Shown here one piece after another: positions 9,101 to 16,825 of a DNA stretch of 64,000 bases. Within the stretch, counting starts at the first letter, position 1, and each line of letters begins with the position of its first letter. A program made the translations under genes and the position numbers. The stretch is from Cellvibrionales bacterium (GTDB lineage Bacteria > Pseudomonadota > Gammaproteobacteria > Pseudomonadales > UBA7239): NCBI GenBank assembly GCA_016713115.1, contig JADJPU010000001.1, positions 1,426,001-1,490,000 of the forward strand, given 5' to 3'. The notes below the pieces were generated by a model, which did no database searches, was not told where the DNA came from, and saw nothing but the letters and a program-made list of their open reading frames with translations.

Positions 9101-10249
9101 CTCGAGCGTCTGCATGCGGCCTTGTTGTCTAGCAAAGTCAGCGGCGGTGCCGGCCTGAAAAAAGGCACGGTGTTGACGCAGGAATTGTTGGCTGGTTTGG
9201 AGCGTGCGGATTGGTTCAAATTGCGTATGGATGACAGCGCGCTGAATGATCAAATCGAAAAAGCTGAACAGGGTCTTGCGGAACGCAAGAAGTTGCACGA
9301 AGACATGTTCGAAGACAAGCGTAGAAAAATCCAAGGCGGTGATAACCTCGCACCGGGCGTATTGAAAGTCGTCAAAGTATATTTGGCGGTAAAACGCCGC
9401 GTGCAACCCGGTGACAAAATGGCCGGTCGTCACGGGAACAAAGGTGTGGTGTCGGTCATCATGCCGGTTGAAGATATGCCGTACGATCAAAACGGAGAAC
9501 CAGTGGATGTGGTATTGAATCCATTGGGCGTGCCATCGCGTATGAATGTCGGTCAGATTTTGGAAACACATTTGGGTCTTGCGGCAAAAGGCCTCGGTGA
9601 AAAAATCGATGCTATGTTGAAAGAACAGCGCAAAACCGCAGAAGTGCGCAAATTCCTCGACAGCATTTATTCATCGGGCGAAGGTCGCACGGAAAATATT
9701 GCGTCACTGACCGATGCCGAAGTGCTGACATTGGCGGGTAATTTGCGCGCCGGCGTGCCGATGGCAACGCCTGTTTTCAACGGTGCACATGAATCCGAAA
9801 TCAAAGCGCTGTTGAAATTGGCGGATATGCCAGAGTCTGGACAGATGACTTTATACGACGGTCGTACTGGTGATGCGTTTGAGCGTCCAGTCACTGTGGG
9901 CTACATGTACATGCTTAAACTCAACCACTTGGTAGACGACAAAATGCATGCGCGTTCTACCGGTTCCTACTCGTTGGTTACGCAACAACCATTGGGTGGT
10001 AAAGCGCAGTTTGGTGGTCAGCGTTTTGGTGAGATGGAAGTGTGGGCGCTGGAAGCATACGGTGCTGCTTACACCTTGCAAGAAATGTTGACCGTGAAAT
10101 CGGATGATGTTGCCGGCCGTACCAAAATGTATAAAAACATTGTGGATGGTGACTATCGCATGGAGCCAGGCATGCCGGAATCATTCAATGTATTGGTTAA
10201 AGAAATTCGCTCACTCGGTATTGATATCGAGCTTGAGTCAGATAACTGA
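6176..10249 (+). CDS. rpoB: DNA-directed RNA polymerase subunit beta
   Basis: 1357 residues, the usual pseudomonad length. The beta subunit forms one pincer of the polymerase and much of the active-centre wall. The rifampicin pocket reads [21 protein letters not shown] followed by SALGPGG, with the sensitive-type Asp, His and Ser residues. Also visible are [17 protein letters not shown], the catalytic-centre stretch [15 protein letters not shown] and [15 protein letters not shown], and the C-terminal [24 protein letters not shown] that contacts beta'. ATG 6176 follows a GGGGA site and gives the family start [16 protein letters not shown]; in-frame upstream codons are not needed. rpoC begins 17 bases after the stop. 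Confidence 0.98.
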   Translation: [1357 protein letters not shown]

Positions 10250-10266
10250 GAGCGGAGGATTGGAAC

Positions 10267-13200
10267 ATGAAAGACTTAATGAGTTTGTTGAAGTCCTCAC
10301 AAGAACATGCGGTTGAATTTGATAGCATCCGCATCGGTCTTGCTTCACCCGAAATGATTCGTTCATGGTCATTTGGTGAAGTGAAAAAACCAGAAACTAT
10401 CAACTACCGTACCTTCAAGCCGGAACGAGATGGTTTGTTTTGTGCCAAGATTTTTGGTCCTATCAAAGATTACGAATGCTTGTGCGGCAAGTACAAACGC
10501 CTGAAACATCGCGGCGTTATTTGTGAAAAATGCGGCGTAGAAGTGGCGTTGGCTAAAGTGCGTCGCGAGCGCATGGGCCACATTGAGCTGGCCTCACCCG
10601 TTGCGCACATCTGGTTTTTGAAATCGCTGCCTAGCCGTATCGGCATGCTGTTGGATATGACGCTGCGCGACATTGAGCGCGTGTTGTATTTTGAATCATT
10701 CGTTGTCATTGATCCGGGCATGACCACACTGGAAAAAGGTCAGTTGCTGGGCGACGAAGAGTACTACCAGTGCATGGAAGAGTTTGGCGACGACTTCGAA
10801 GCTAAAATGGGTGCGGAAGCGATTCAAGCTCTGTTGCGCGATATTGATATCGATAGTGAAGTCATTCGCCTGCGTGAAGAAATTCACCAAACGACAGCAG
10901 AAACCAAACTCAAGAAACAATCCAAGCGCTTGAAGTTGTTGGAAGGTTTCCAAGCATCTAAAAATAAACCTGAGTGGATGGTGTTGGAGGCGCTGCCTGT
11001 GCTGCCGCCGGATCTGCGTCCATTGGTGCCCTTGGATGGTGGTCGTTTTGCTACTTCCGATCTCAACGATTTGTATCGCCGCGTCATCAACCGTAATAAC
11101 CGTTTGAAGCGTTTGTTGGACCTCAATGCGCCAGATATCATTGTGCGCAACGAAAAGCGCATGCTGCAAGAATCGGTAGATGCGTTATTGGATAACGGTC
11201 GTCGCGGTCGTGCCATTACTGGCAGCAACAAACGACCATTGAAATCTTTGGCGGATATGATCAAAGGTAAGCAAGGTCGCTTCCGTCAAAACTTGCTTGG
11301 TAAGCGCGTTGATTACTCTGGTCGTTCTGTAATTGTTGTAGGCCCAACATTGAAATTACATCAGTGCGGTCTGCCGAAAAAAATGGCATTGGAATTGTTC
11401 AAGCCGTTTATTTTTGGCAAGTTGGAGTTGCGCGGTTTGGCAACAACCATCAAAGCTGCCAAGAAAATGGTAGAACGCGAAACTGCAGAAGTGTGGGATA
11501 TTCTCGCGGAAGTCATTCGTGAACACCCTGTGTTATTGAACCGTGCGCCAACATTGCACCGTTTAGGCATTCAAGCGTTTGAGCCAGTGTTGATCGAAGG
11601 TAAAGCCATTCAATTACATCCGTTGGTGTGTTCTGCTTTTAACGCTGACTTTGACGGCGACCAAATGGCGGTGCATGTGCCGCTGACGCTGGAAGCACAG
11701 TTGGAAGCACGCGCACTGATGATGTCGACTAATAACATTTTGTCGCCAGCAAACGGTGAGCCAATCATCGTGCCATCGCAAGACGTGGTGTTGGGTCTGT
11801 ATTGGATGACGCGCGAGCGTGTGAATGCCAAAGGTGAAGGCCGTGCGTTTGCCGACATCAAAGAAGTGAGCCGTGCTTACTACGGCAAACAGTTGGATCT
11901 GCAAGCCAAAATCAAAGTGCGTATTCGTGAAGTGTTGTTTGATGAAGACACCGGTGCGCGCACAGAAACGGTAAAACTGTACGACACGACAGCCGGTCGT
12001 GCGCTGTTGTGGGATGTGGTGCCTGAAGGTTTGGCATTTGATTTAATCAACCGTCCGATGGTGAAAAAAGCTATTTCGCGCGTGATTAACCAGTGCTATC
12101 GCAGCGTGGGTCTGAAGGCCACCGTTATTTTCGCCGACAAACTGATGTACACCGGTTATGACTTCTCTACCAAGTCTGGTGCGTCTATCGGTGTGAATGA
12201 TTTTGCGATTCCGCAAGAAAAAGCAGCCATCATTGAAAAAGCCGATGCCGAAGTGACCGAGATTGAACAGCAGTTCGCTTCCGGTTTGGTTACACACGGC
12301 GAGAAGTACAACAAAGTCATCGATATTTGGTCGCGCGCTAACGATCAAGTAGCGAAATGCATGATGGAGAACTTATCGAAAGAAGCCGTGGTCAACCGCA
12401 AAGGTGAACAGGTTCAGCAAGATTCGTTCAACTCGGTTTACATCATGGCGGATTCCGGTGCGCGGGGTTCTGCCGCACAGATTCGTCAGCTTGCCGGTAT
12501 GCGTGGTTTGATGGCGCGTCCTGATGGCTCGATCATCGAAACGCCGATCACGGCAAATTTCCGCGAAGGTTTGAATGTATTGCAGTACTTCATTTCTACA
12601 CACGGTGCGCGCAAAGGTTTGGCGGATACCGCGTTGAAAACAGCCAACTCCGGTTACCTCACGCGCCGTTTGGTAGATGTGGCGCAGGATTTGGTGGTCA
12701 CTGAAGTGGATTGCGGCACAGACGAAGGTCTGACCATGACGCCGGTTATCGAAGGCGGCGACATCATTGAATCTCTCGGCGATCGCATTTTGGGTCGTGT
12801 GGCGGCGGTTGATGTGTTGGTGCCGGGCAAAAAAGAAACAGCGATTGCCGCTGGCACGATGATCGACGAAAAAATGGTTATCGAAATTGAGCGCATGGGT
12901 ATCGACGAAGTGTTGGTGCGCTCGCCAATTACCTGTAAAACACGCTTCGGCATTTGCTCAACCTGCTACGGTCGCGATCTCGCACGCGGACATTTGGTGA
13001 ATGTCGGCGAAGCAGCCGGTGTTATGGCGGCGCAGTCTATCGGTGAACCGGGTACGCAGTTGACGATGCGTACCTTCCACATCGGTGGTGCAGCTTCGCG
13101 TGCTTCTGCTGTCGATAGCGTGCAAGTGAAGAAAGGTGGCGTGGTGCGTTTGCACAACATCAAAGTAGTTGAGCGCGCTTCGGGTGAATTGGTTGCGGTA

Positions 13201-14271
13201 TCGCGTTCTGGTCAGTTGGCGGTTGCCGATGAAAATGGCCGTGAGCGTGAGCGTTACAAACTGCCTTACGGTGCAGTGATTTCTGTGAAAGATGGCGCTA
13301 CCGTTGAAGCGGGCACAGTGGTTGCCAAGTGGGAGCCACACACGCATCCGATCATTACCGAAGTGGCGGGTAAAGTGCGCTTCTCGGACATGGAAGACAA
13401 TCTCAGCATTCGCCGCCAGACGGATGAACTCACGGGCTTGTCGAACATTCAGGTTCTCGACCCGAACGAGCGCCCAGCCGCAGGTAAAGATTTGAAGCCG
13501 GCGGTGGCTCTGATGGATGCCAAAGGCAAAGAAGTTTGCTTGCCCAATACCACCACGCCTGCACACTACATGCTGCCTTCTAACGCCATTGTTGCATTGA
13601 CTGATGGCGCCATGGCTGGGGTAGGTGAAGTGGTAGCGCGTATTCCTCAGGAAGGGCAAAAAACGCGCGATATCACGGGCGGTCTGCCACGCGTTGCGGA
13701 TTTGTTCGAGGCGCGTAAACCGAAAGAACCGGCGATTCTTGCTGAAGTATCCGGCATTGTCAGCTTCGGCAAAGAAACCAAAGGCAAGCGCCGCTTGGTG
13801 ATTACGCCGACAAATGGGCAAGTGTTGGCCGACGGCAGCACGAGCTGGGAGTTGTTGATTCCGAAGCAGCGTCAATTGTCGGTGTTCGAAGGTGAAAGCG
13901 TTGAGCGCGGCGAAGTGGTGGCAGAAGGCCCGCCAAATCCGCACGACATTTTGCGTTTGAAAGGCATCGAGGAATTGGCGCGTTATGTTGTTAACGAAGT
14001 GCAAGAAGTGTATCGCTTGCAAGGCGTAAAAATTAACGACAAACACATCGAAGTCATCGTGCGTCAAATGTTGCGTAAAGTGGAAATCCAAGAAATGGGT
14101 GATTCCTCTTATGTCAAAGGCGAACAGGCTGAGTTTAGTGGTATCCAAGAAATCAAAGGTTTGGCCTATCACAGCGAGCGCCGCAGAAAACGCCTGCAAG
14201 AAGAAGTGGGTGTGTCGGCAGAAGATGTGGAAGCCGCATTGACGGAAGCGCTGCAAACCAGCGCTTCTTGA
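10267..14271 (+). CDS. rpoC: DNA-directed RNA polymerase subunit beta', with in-frame gap near the C terminus
   Basis: Beta' carries the catalytic magnesium site and clamp. Visible: zinc-ribbon cysteines CLCGKYKRLKHRGVICEKCGVE (about 70-91, in two parts), NADFDGDQMAVH with the three catalytic Asp (about 458-469), the bridge helix and trigger loop region GEPGTQLTMRTFHIGGAA, and the second zinc cluster CSTCYGRDLARG. Length is 1334, about 65-75 short of relatives. After SSYVKGEQAEFSGIQEIKG it jumps to LAYHSERRRKR; the usual block between them (LLGITKASLATESFISAAS, FQETTRVLTEA, GLKENVIVGRLIPAGTG) is absent without loss of frame. That block holds switch 1 and is almost invariant. Either a sequence error or a remarkable deletion. 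Confidence 0.95.
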   Translation: MKDLMSLLKSSQEHAVEFDSIRIGLASPEMIRSWSFGEVKKPETINYRTFKPERDGLFCAKIFGPIKDYECLCGKYKRLKHRGVICEKCGVEVALAKVRRERMGHIELASPVAHIWFLKSLPSRIGMLLDMTLRDIERVLYFESFVVIDPGMTTLEKGQLLGDEEYYQCMEEFGDDFEAKMGAEAIQALLRDIDIDSEVIRLREEIHQTTAETKLKKQSKRLKLLEGFQASKNKPEWMVLEALPVLPPDLRPLVPLDGGRFATSDLNDLYRRVINRNNRLKRLLDLNAPDIIVRNEKRMLQESVDALLDNGRRGRAITGSNKRPLKSLADMIKGKQGRFRQNLLGKRVDYSGRSVIVVGPTLKLHQCGLPKKMALELFKPFIFGKLELRGLATTIKAAKKMVERETAEVWDILAEVIREHPVLLNRAPTLHRLGIQAFEPVLIEGKAIQLHPLVCSAFNADFDGDQMAVHVPLTLEAQLEARALMMSTNNILSPANGEPIIVPSQDVVLGLYWMTRERVNAKGEGRAFADIKEVSRAYYGKQLDLQAKIKVRIREVLFDEDTGARTETVKLYDTTAGRALLWDVVPEGLAFDLINRPMVKKAISRVINQCYRSVGLKATVIFADKLMYTGYDFSTKSGASIGVNDFAIPQEKAAIIEKADAEVTEIEQQFASGLVTHGEKYNKVIDIWSRANDQVAKCMMENLSKEAVVNRKGEQVQQDSFNSVYIMADSGARGSAAQIRQLAGMRGLMARPDGSIIETPITANFREGLNVLQYFISTHGARKGLADTALKTANSGYLTRRLVDVAQDLVVTEVDCGTDEGLTMTPVIEGGDIIESLGDRILGRVAAVDVLVPGKKETAIAAGTMIDEKMVIEIERMGIDEVLVRSPITCKTRFGICSTCYGRDLARGHLVNVGEAAGVMAAQSIGEPGTQLTMRTFHIGGAASRASAVDSVQVKKGGVVRLHNIKVVERASGELVAVSRSGQLAVADENGRERERYKLPYGAVISVKDGATVEAGTVVAKWEPHTHPIITEVAGKVRFSDMEDNLSIRRQTDELTGLSNIQVLDPNERPAAGKDLKPAVALMDAKGKEVCLPNTTTPAHYMLPSNAIVALTDGAMAGVGEVVARIPQEGQKTRDITGGLPRVADLFEARKPKEPAILAEVSGIVSFGKETKGKRRLVITPTNGQVLADGSTSWELLIPKQRQLSVFEGESVERGEVVAEGPPNPHDILRLKGIEELARYVVNEVQEVYRLQGVKINDKHIEVIVRQMLRKVEIQEMGDSSYVKGEQAEFSGIQEIKGLAYHSERRRKRLQEEVGVSAEDVEAALTEALQTSAS
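14086..14153 (+). repeat. 11-base direct repeat flanking the rpoC gap
   Basis: ATCCAAGAAAT occurs at 14086-14096 and again at 14143-14153, 57 bases apart and in the same frame (encoding IQE each time). The second copy sits exactly where about 70 conserved beta' residues are missing. After each copy a TCAAAGG string follows (14114-14120, 14153-14159), as if part of the first segment was copied with a deletion. It could mark a recombination or misassembly junction. Confidence 0.6.
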
Positions 14272-14287
14272 TAACGAGGCACCATGA

Positions 14288-14329
14288 GCACACAAAAAAG
14301 CCCAGCAATTGCTGGGCTTTTTTGTGTGC
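14288..14329. terminator. Bidirectional terminator between rpoC and lptB
   Basis: A perfect 42-base inverted repeat: a GC-rich core GCCCAGCAATTGCTGGGC (14300-14317) flanked by A6 on the left and T6 on the right and extended by GCACAC/GTGTGC. On either strand it gives a stable hairpin followed by a U tract, so it can end both the rpoBC and the kdsD-lptB transcripts. Confidence 0.93.
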
Positions 14330-14373
14330 GGTGCAATAAAAAATAAAGCTTTGGCGTGCAAAAAAAAGTGGTG

Positions 14374-15108
14374 TTAAAGGGAGAAGTCCTGCCCTAAGTA
14401 TACATCTCTGACACGGGCGTTGTTTAGCACTTCATGCGTGGCGCCTTCGGCGATGATTTGCCCTTCGCCGACGATGTAGGCGCGCTGGCAAATGGACAAG
14501 GTTTCGCGCACATTGTGATCAGTAATTAGTACGCCAATATTTTTGGATTGCAGGTGGTGTACGATGTGTTTGATGTCGGCCACGGAAATAGGATCTACGC
14601 CAGCAAACGGCTCATCCAACAAAATAAAACGCGGTTCACTAGCCAGTGCGCGTGCAATTTCCACACGGCGTCTTTCACCGCCAGATAAACTCATCCCCAA
14701 AGAGTCAGCGATGTGCGTGATGTGCAGTTCGCTCATCAGTTCATCCGCTTTTGCATGGCGTTGCTCGGAAGACAATTCCTTGCGTGTTTCGAGAATGGCG
14801 AGAATGTTGTTGCGTACACTCAATTTGCGAAACACAGAAGCTTCTTGCGGCAGATAACCTAAACCGCGCCGTGCACGGCTGTGCATCGGCAGATGGGTGA
14901 TGTTTTCTTCATCCAGAAAAATTTCACCTTTGCCGGCTGGGATTAAGCCTACCATCATATAGAAACAAGTGGTTTTGCCCGCGCCATTGGGGCCGAGCAG
15001 TCCGACAATTTCACCGCTAGATACTTGCAGTGAAACATCATTCACCACGGCGCGTTTTTTGTACGATTTTCCGAGATTGGCCGCTCGGAGTGTGCTGTTA
15101 ATTCCCAC
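14374..15108 (-). CDS. lptB: Lipopolysaccharide export ATP-binding protein LptB
   Basis: The 244-residue cytoplasmic ATPase that powers extraction of lipopolysaccharide from the inner membrane with LptF and LptG. ABC motifs: Walker A GPNGAGKTT (about 39-47), Q-loop YLPQEASVFRKLSV, signature LSGGERRRVEIARAL (about 139-153), Walker B RFILLDEPFAGVDP, and switch His in ITDHNVRET. The start is GTG at 15108; no ATG gives the family N terminus. It is last of kdsD-kdsC-lptC-lptA-lptB. The usual next genes (rpoN, hpf, ptsN) are absent, because a shared terminator and rpoC follow. Confidence 0.96.
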   Translation of the reverse strand: MGINSTLRAANLGKSYKKRAVVNDVSLQVSSGEIVGLLGPNGAGKTTCFYMMVGLIPAGKGEIFLDEENITHLPMHSRARRGLGYLPQEASVFRKLSVRNNILAILETRKELSSEQRHAKADELMSELHITHIADSLGMSLSGGERRRVEIARALASEPRFILLDEPFAGVDPISVADIKHIVHHLQSKNIGVLITDHNVRETLSICQRAYIVGEGQIIAEGATHEVLNNARVRDVYLGQDFSL

Positions 15109-15124
15109 AATACATTACTCGAAT

Positions 15125-15667
15125 TTATTTTTTTGTTTTGTTGATAGATGGCGCAGTTTCATCGCTGGTTGATGGCGGAATGATAACAGTGACTCGGCGG
15201 CTGTTGTCATTGCCACCTGCGCGTGAAGCTTGTGCTTTGACGCGTTCGGATTTGGTGTCATATTCGATGCGATCGCCTTTGATACTGCCGCTGTTTTGTT
15301 TGAGGCTGGCGCCGTCTTGTAGAGTGATTAAATTTTTAGAGACATCAAAATAAATATTGAGCGCCTGTGCGTCGACAACATCACTAGGTCCAGTTAATTG
15401 TTGGTGATAAGTCGCTGGGCTGCCGATGGCGTGAATTTTGGTCAGCTTATCGTTCGCGCTGTTGAGCACTACCTTGCTGGCGACAATATGAATACTGCCC
15501 TGCTGTACATCCACATTGCCGGTGTAAGTCGTCACGCCAGTTTTGGCATCGCGTTCTGCGCTGTCGGCCTGAATTTCTATTGGCTTACTGCGGTCATCAG
15601 GCAGTGCAAGAACGCTGTTGCCAATAAATGCTATTCCGAGGATGGTAAGTCTAGCGAGGTGCTTCAT
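15125..15667 (-). CDS. lptA: Lipopolysaccharide transport periplasmic protein LptA
   Basis: A 180-residue periplasmic bridge protein carrying lipopolysaccharide from LptC to LptD. An N-terminal signal peptide (MKHLARLTILGIAFIGNSVLALPD, cleavage likely after ALA-type residues near 21-23) is followed by the OstA/LptA fold: SKPIEIQADSAERDAKTGVTTYTGNVDVQQG and the GDRIEYDTKSERV strand near the end. Its start overlaps the end of lptC by 17 bases, and lptB follows after 16 bases, indicating one transcript. Confidence 0.93.
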   Translation of the reverse strand: MKHLARLTILGIAFIGNSVLALPDDRSKPIEIQADSAERDAKTGVTTYTGNVDVQQGSIHIVASKVVLNSANDKLTKIHAIGSPATYHQQLTGPSDVVDAQALNIYFDVSKNLITLQDGASLKQNSGSIKGDRIEYDTKSERVKAQASRAGGNDNSRRVTVIIPPSTSDETAPSINKTKK

Positions 15668-16280
15668 GGATCTCCTTGACGCGTGAAGGTAGTTGCAAGT
15701 AGTCGTGTTCTAAATCAGCTTGCATGCCCACGGCCTGCGACACACTGTTGCGTGCATGTATGGTAACAGCTTTGTCTGTGTGGGCTAGTTTGCGCTCAGT
15801 GTTGACATGCAGATACTCACTCATAATGCGCGTAGGGCCGCCGAGTGTTGCATTGCTAAATAAAGTTACATTGCCGTACAAATCAATAATGCTGCTGGTT
15901 TGATAAGCGGTAGCTTTATCGGCAGTGACTTCCCACGGTGTTTCACCTTTTTTATCGTCATTCAGATGAAGAACATACAGGTGTGGTGTTTCAATCAAAC
16001 TGCGTTTGTCAGCATCAAAATAAGTGATGCGCTTACCATTCAGTTGTCGCACTTTGCGGCCAGTTTCATCAAAAGAATCCAATTGCGCGTCGTCGATGAT
16101 GGTGGATGGTTGCTGTGCTGAACTTGCGGATACCGTTGCCGCAGATTTTTTTGTTAGAGCGTCATCGCTGCTATCCCAGCTTAAACCAAGGACAGCGAGC
16201 AAAATCAGCGCAGCTGCAGCAAGCAGTTGACGCATTGTGCCAGTGAGAAATTTTTCTTGTATTTGCGAAAGACTAGGCAT
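15651..16280 (-). CDS. lptC: Lipopolysaccharide export protein LptC
   Basis: About 209 residues from ATG 16280. One membrane anchor near the N terminus (MRQLLAAAALILLAVLGLSW) and then a periplasmic beta-jellyroll that passes lipopolysaccharide to LptA; the strand IIDLYGNVTLFSNATLGGPTRI is typical of the family. The start is uncertain: ATG 16280 lies 5 bases after the kdsC stop, an overlapping TTG 16289 is possible, and an inner ATG at 16235 would place the anchor at the very N terminus as in E. coli. None has a clear ribosome site, suggesting coupling to kdsC. Confidence 0.88.
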   Translation of the reverse strand: MPSLSQIQEKFLTGTMRQLLAAAALILLAVLGLSWDSSDDALTKKSAATVSASSAQQPSTIIDDAQLDSFDETGRKVRQLNGKRITYFDADKRSLIETPHLYVLHLNDDKKGETPWEVTADKATAYQTSSIIDLYGNVTLFSNATLGGPTRIMSEYLHVNTERKLAHTDKAVTIHARNSVSQAVGMQADLEHDYLQLPSRVKEIHEAPR

Positions 16281-16285
16281 GAGAA

Positions 16286-16825
16286 TCAATGTTGGGTGTA
16301 ACGCGTGTGTATAGCATCCAGTTGCCCTTGAGCTGCCAAGATAAATTCGGCTGCTTCTCTGACAGCGCCGTGTCCACCACCTGCCGCAGTTACAAGGTCA
16401 GCGTGTTGGCGCACTATGGTAACGGCATTAGCGGGCGCGATTCCTAAGCCAGCTTGAGAAATTGCAGCAAGATCCGGCAGATCATCACCCATGTAGGCCA
16501 CAGCATCCACGGAGAGAGACAGTTGTTGAATGGCTTCGTACATTGCAGTCGCCTTGTCTTCACGCCCTTGAACCAGCATTTTAATGCCTAGCTCATGGGC
16601 GCGTCTTTCTACCATCGGACTGACGCGACCAGTGATGATGCCTACTTGAATGCCGTGTTGCTGTAACAGTTTGATACCTAAGCCGTCGTGAATGTGGAAG
16701 CGCTTCAGTTCGCGTCCTTCGCTGTCGTAGACGATGCTGCCGTCGGACAGCACGCCGTCTACATCCAGCAACAACAAACGGATGGCGCGTGCGCGCTGTT
16801 GTGCATGAGTGTTAGTCGCGCTCAT
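16286..16825 (-). CDS. kdsC: 3-deoxy-D-manno-octulosonate 8-phosphate phosphatase
   Basis: A 179-residue HAD-family phosphatase that releases KDO from KDO-8-phosphate for lipid A-core synthesis. HAD motif I LLLLDVDGVLSDG (about 17-29, nucleophile Asp), motif II IITGR (about 63-67), Lys region REDKATA, and motif IV YMGDDLPDL (about 109-117) are all present. Its ATG overlaps the kdsD stop by four bases (ATGA), so the two are coupled. Confidence 0.96.
   Translation of the reverse strand: MSATNTHAQQRARAIRLLLLDVDGVLSDGSIVYDSEGRELKRFHIHDGLGIKLLQQHGIQVGIITGRVSPMVERRAHELGIKMLVQGREDKATAMYEAIQQLSLSVDAVAYMGDDLPDLAAISQAGLGIAPANAVTIVRQHADLVTAAGGGHGAVREAAEFILAAQGQLDAIHTRYTQH

Noticed and set aside
12958..14361. 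A 467-codon open frame on the minus strand opposite the end of rpoC
   Set aside because: It lies antisense to a strongly conserved gene, has a composition typical of a codon-bias shadow (His-, Phe- and Arg-rich), and crosses the terminator between rpoC and lptB.
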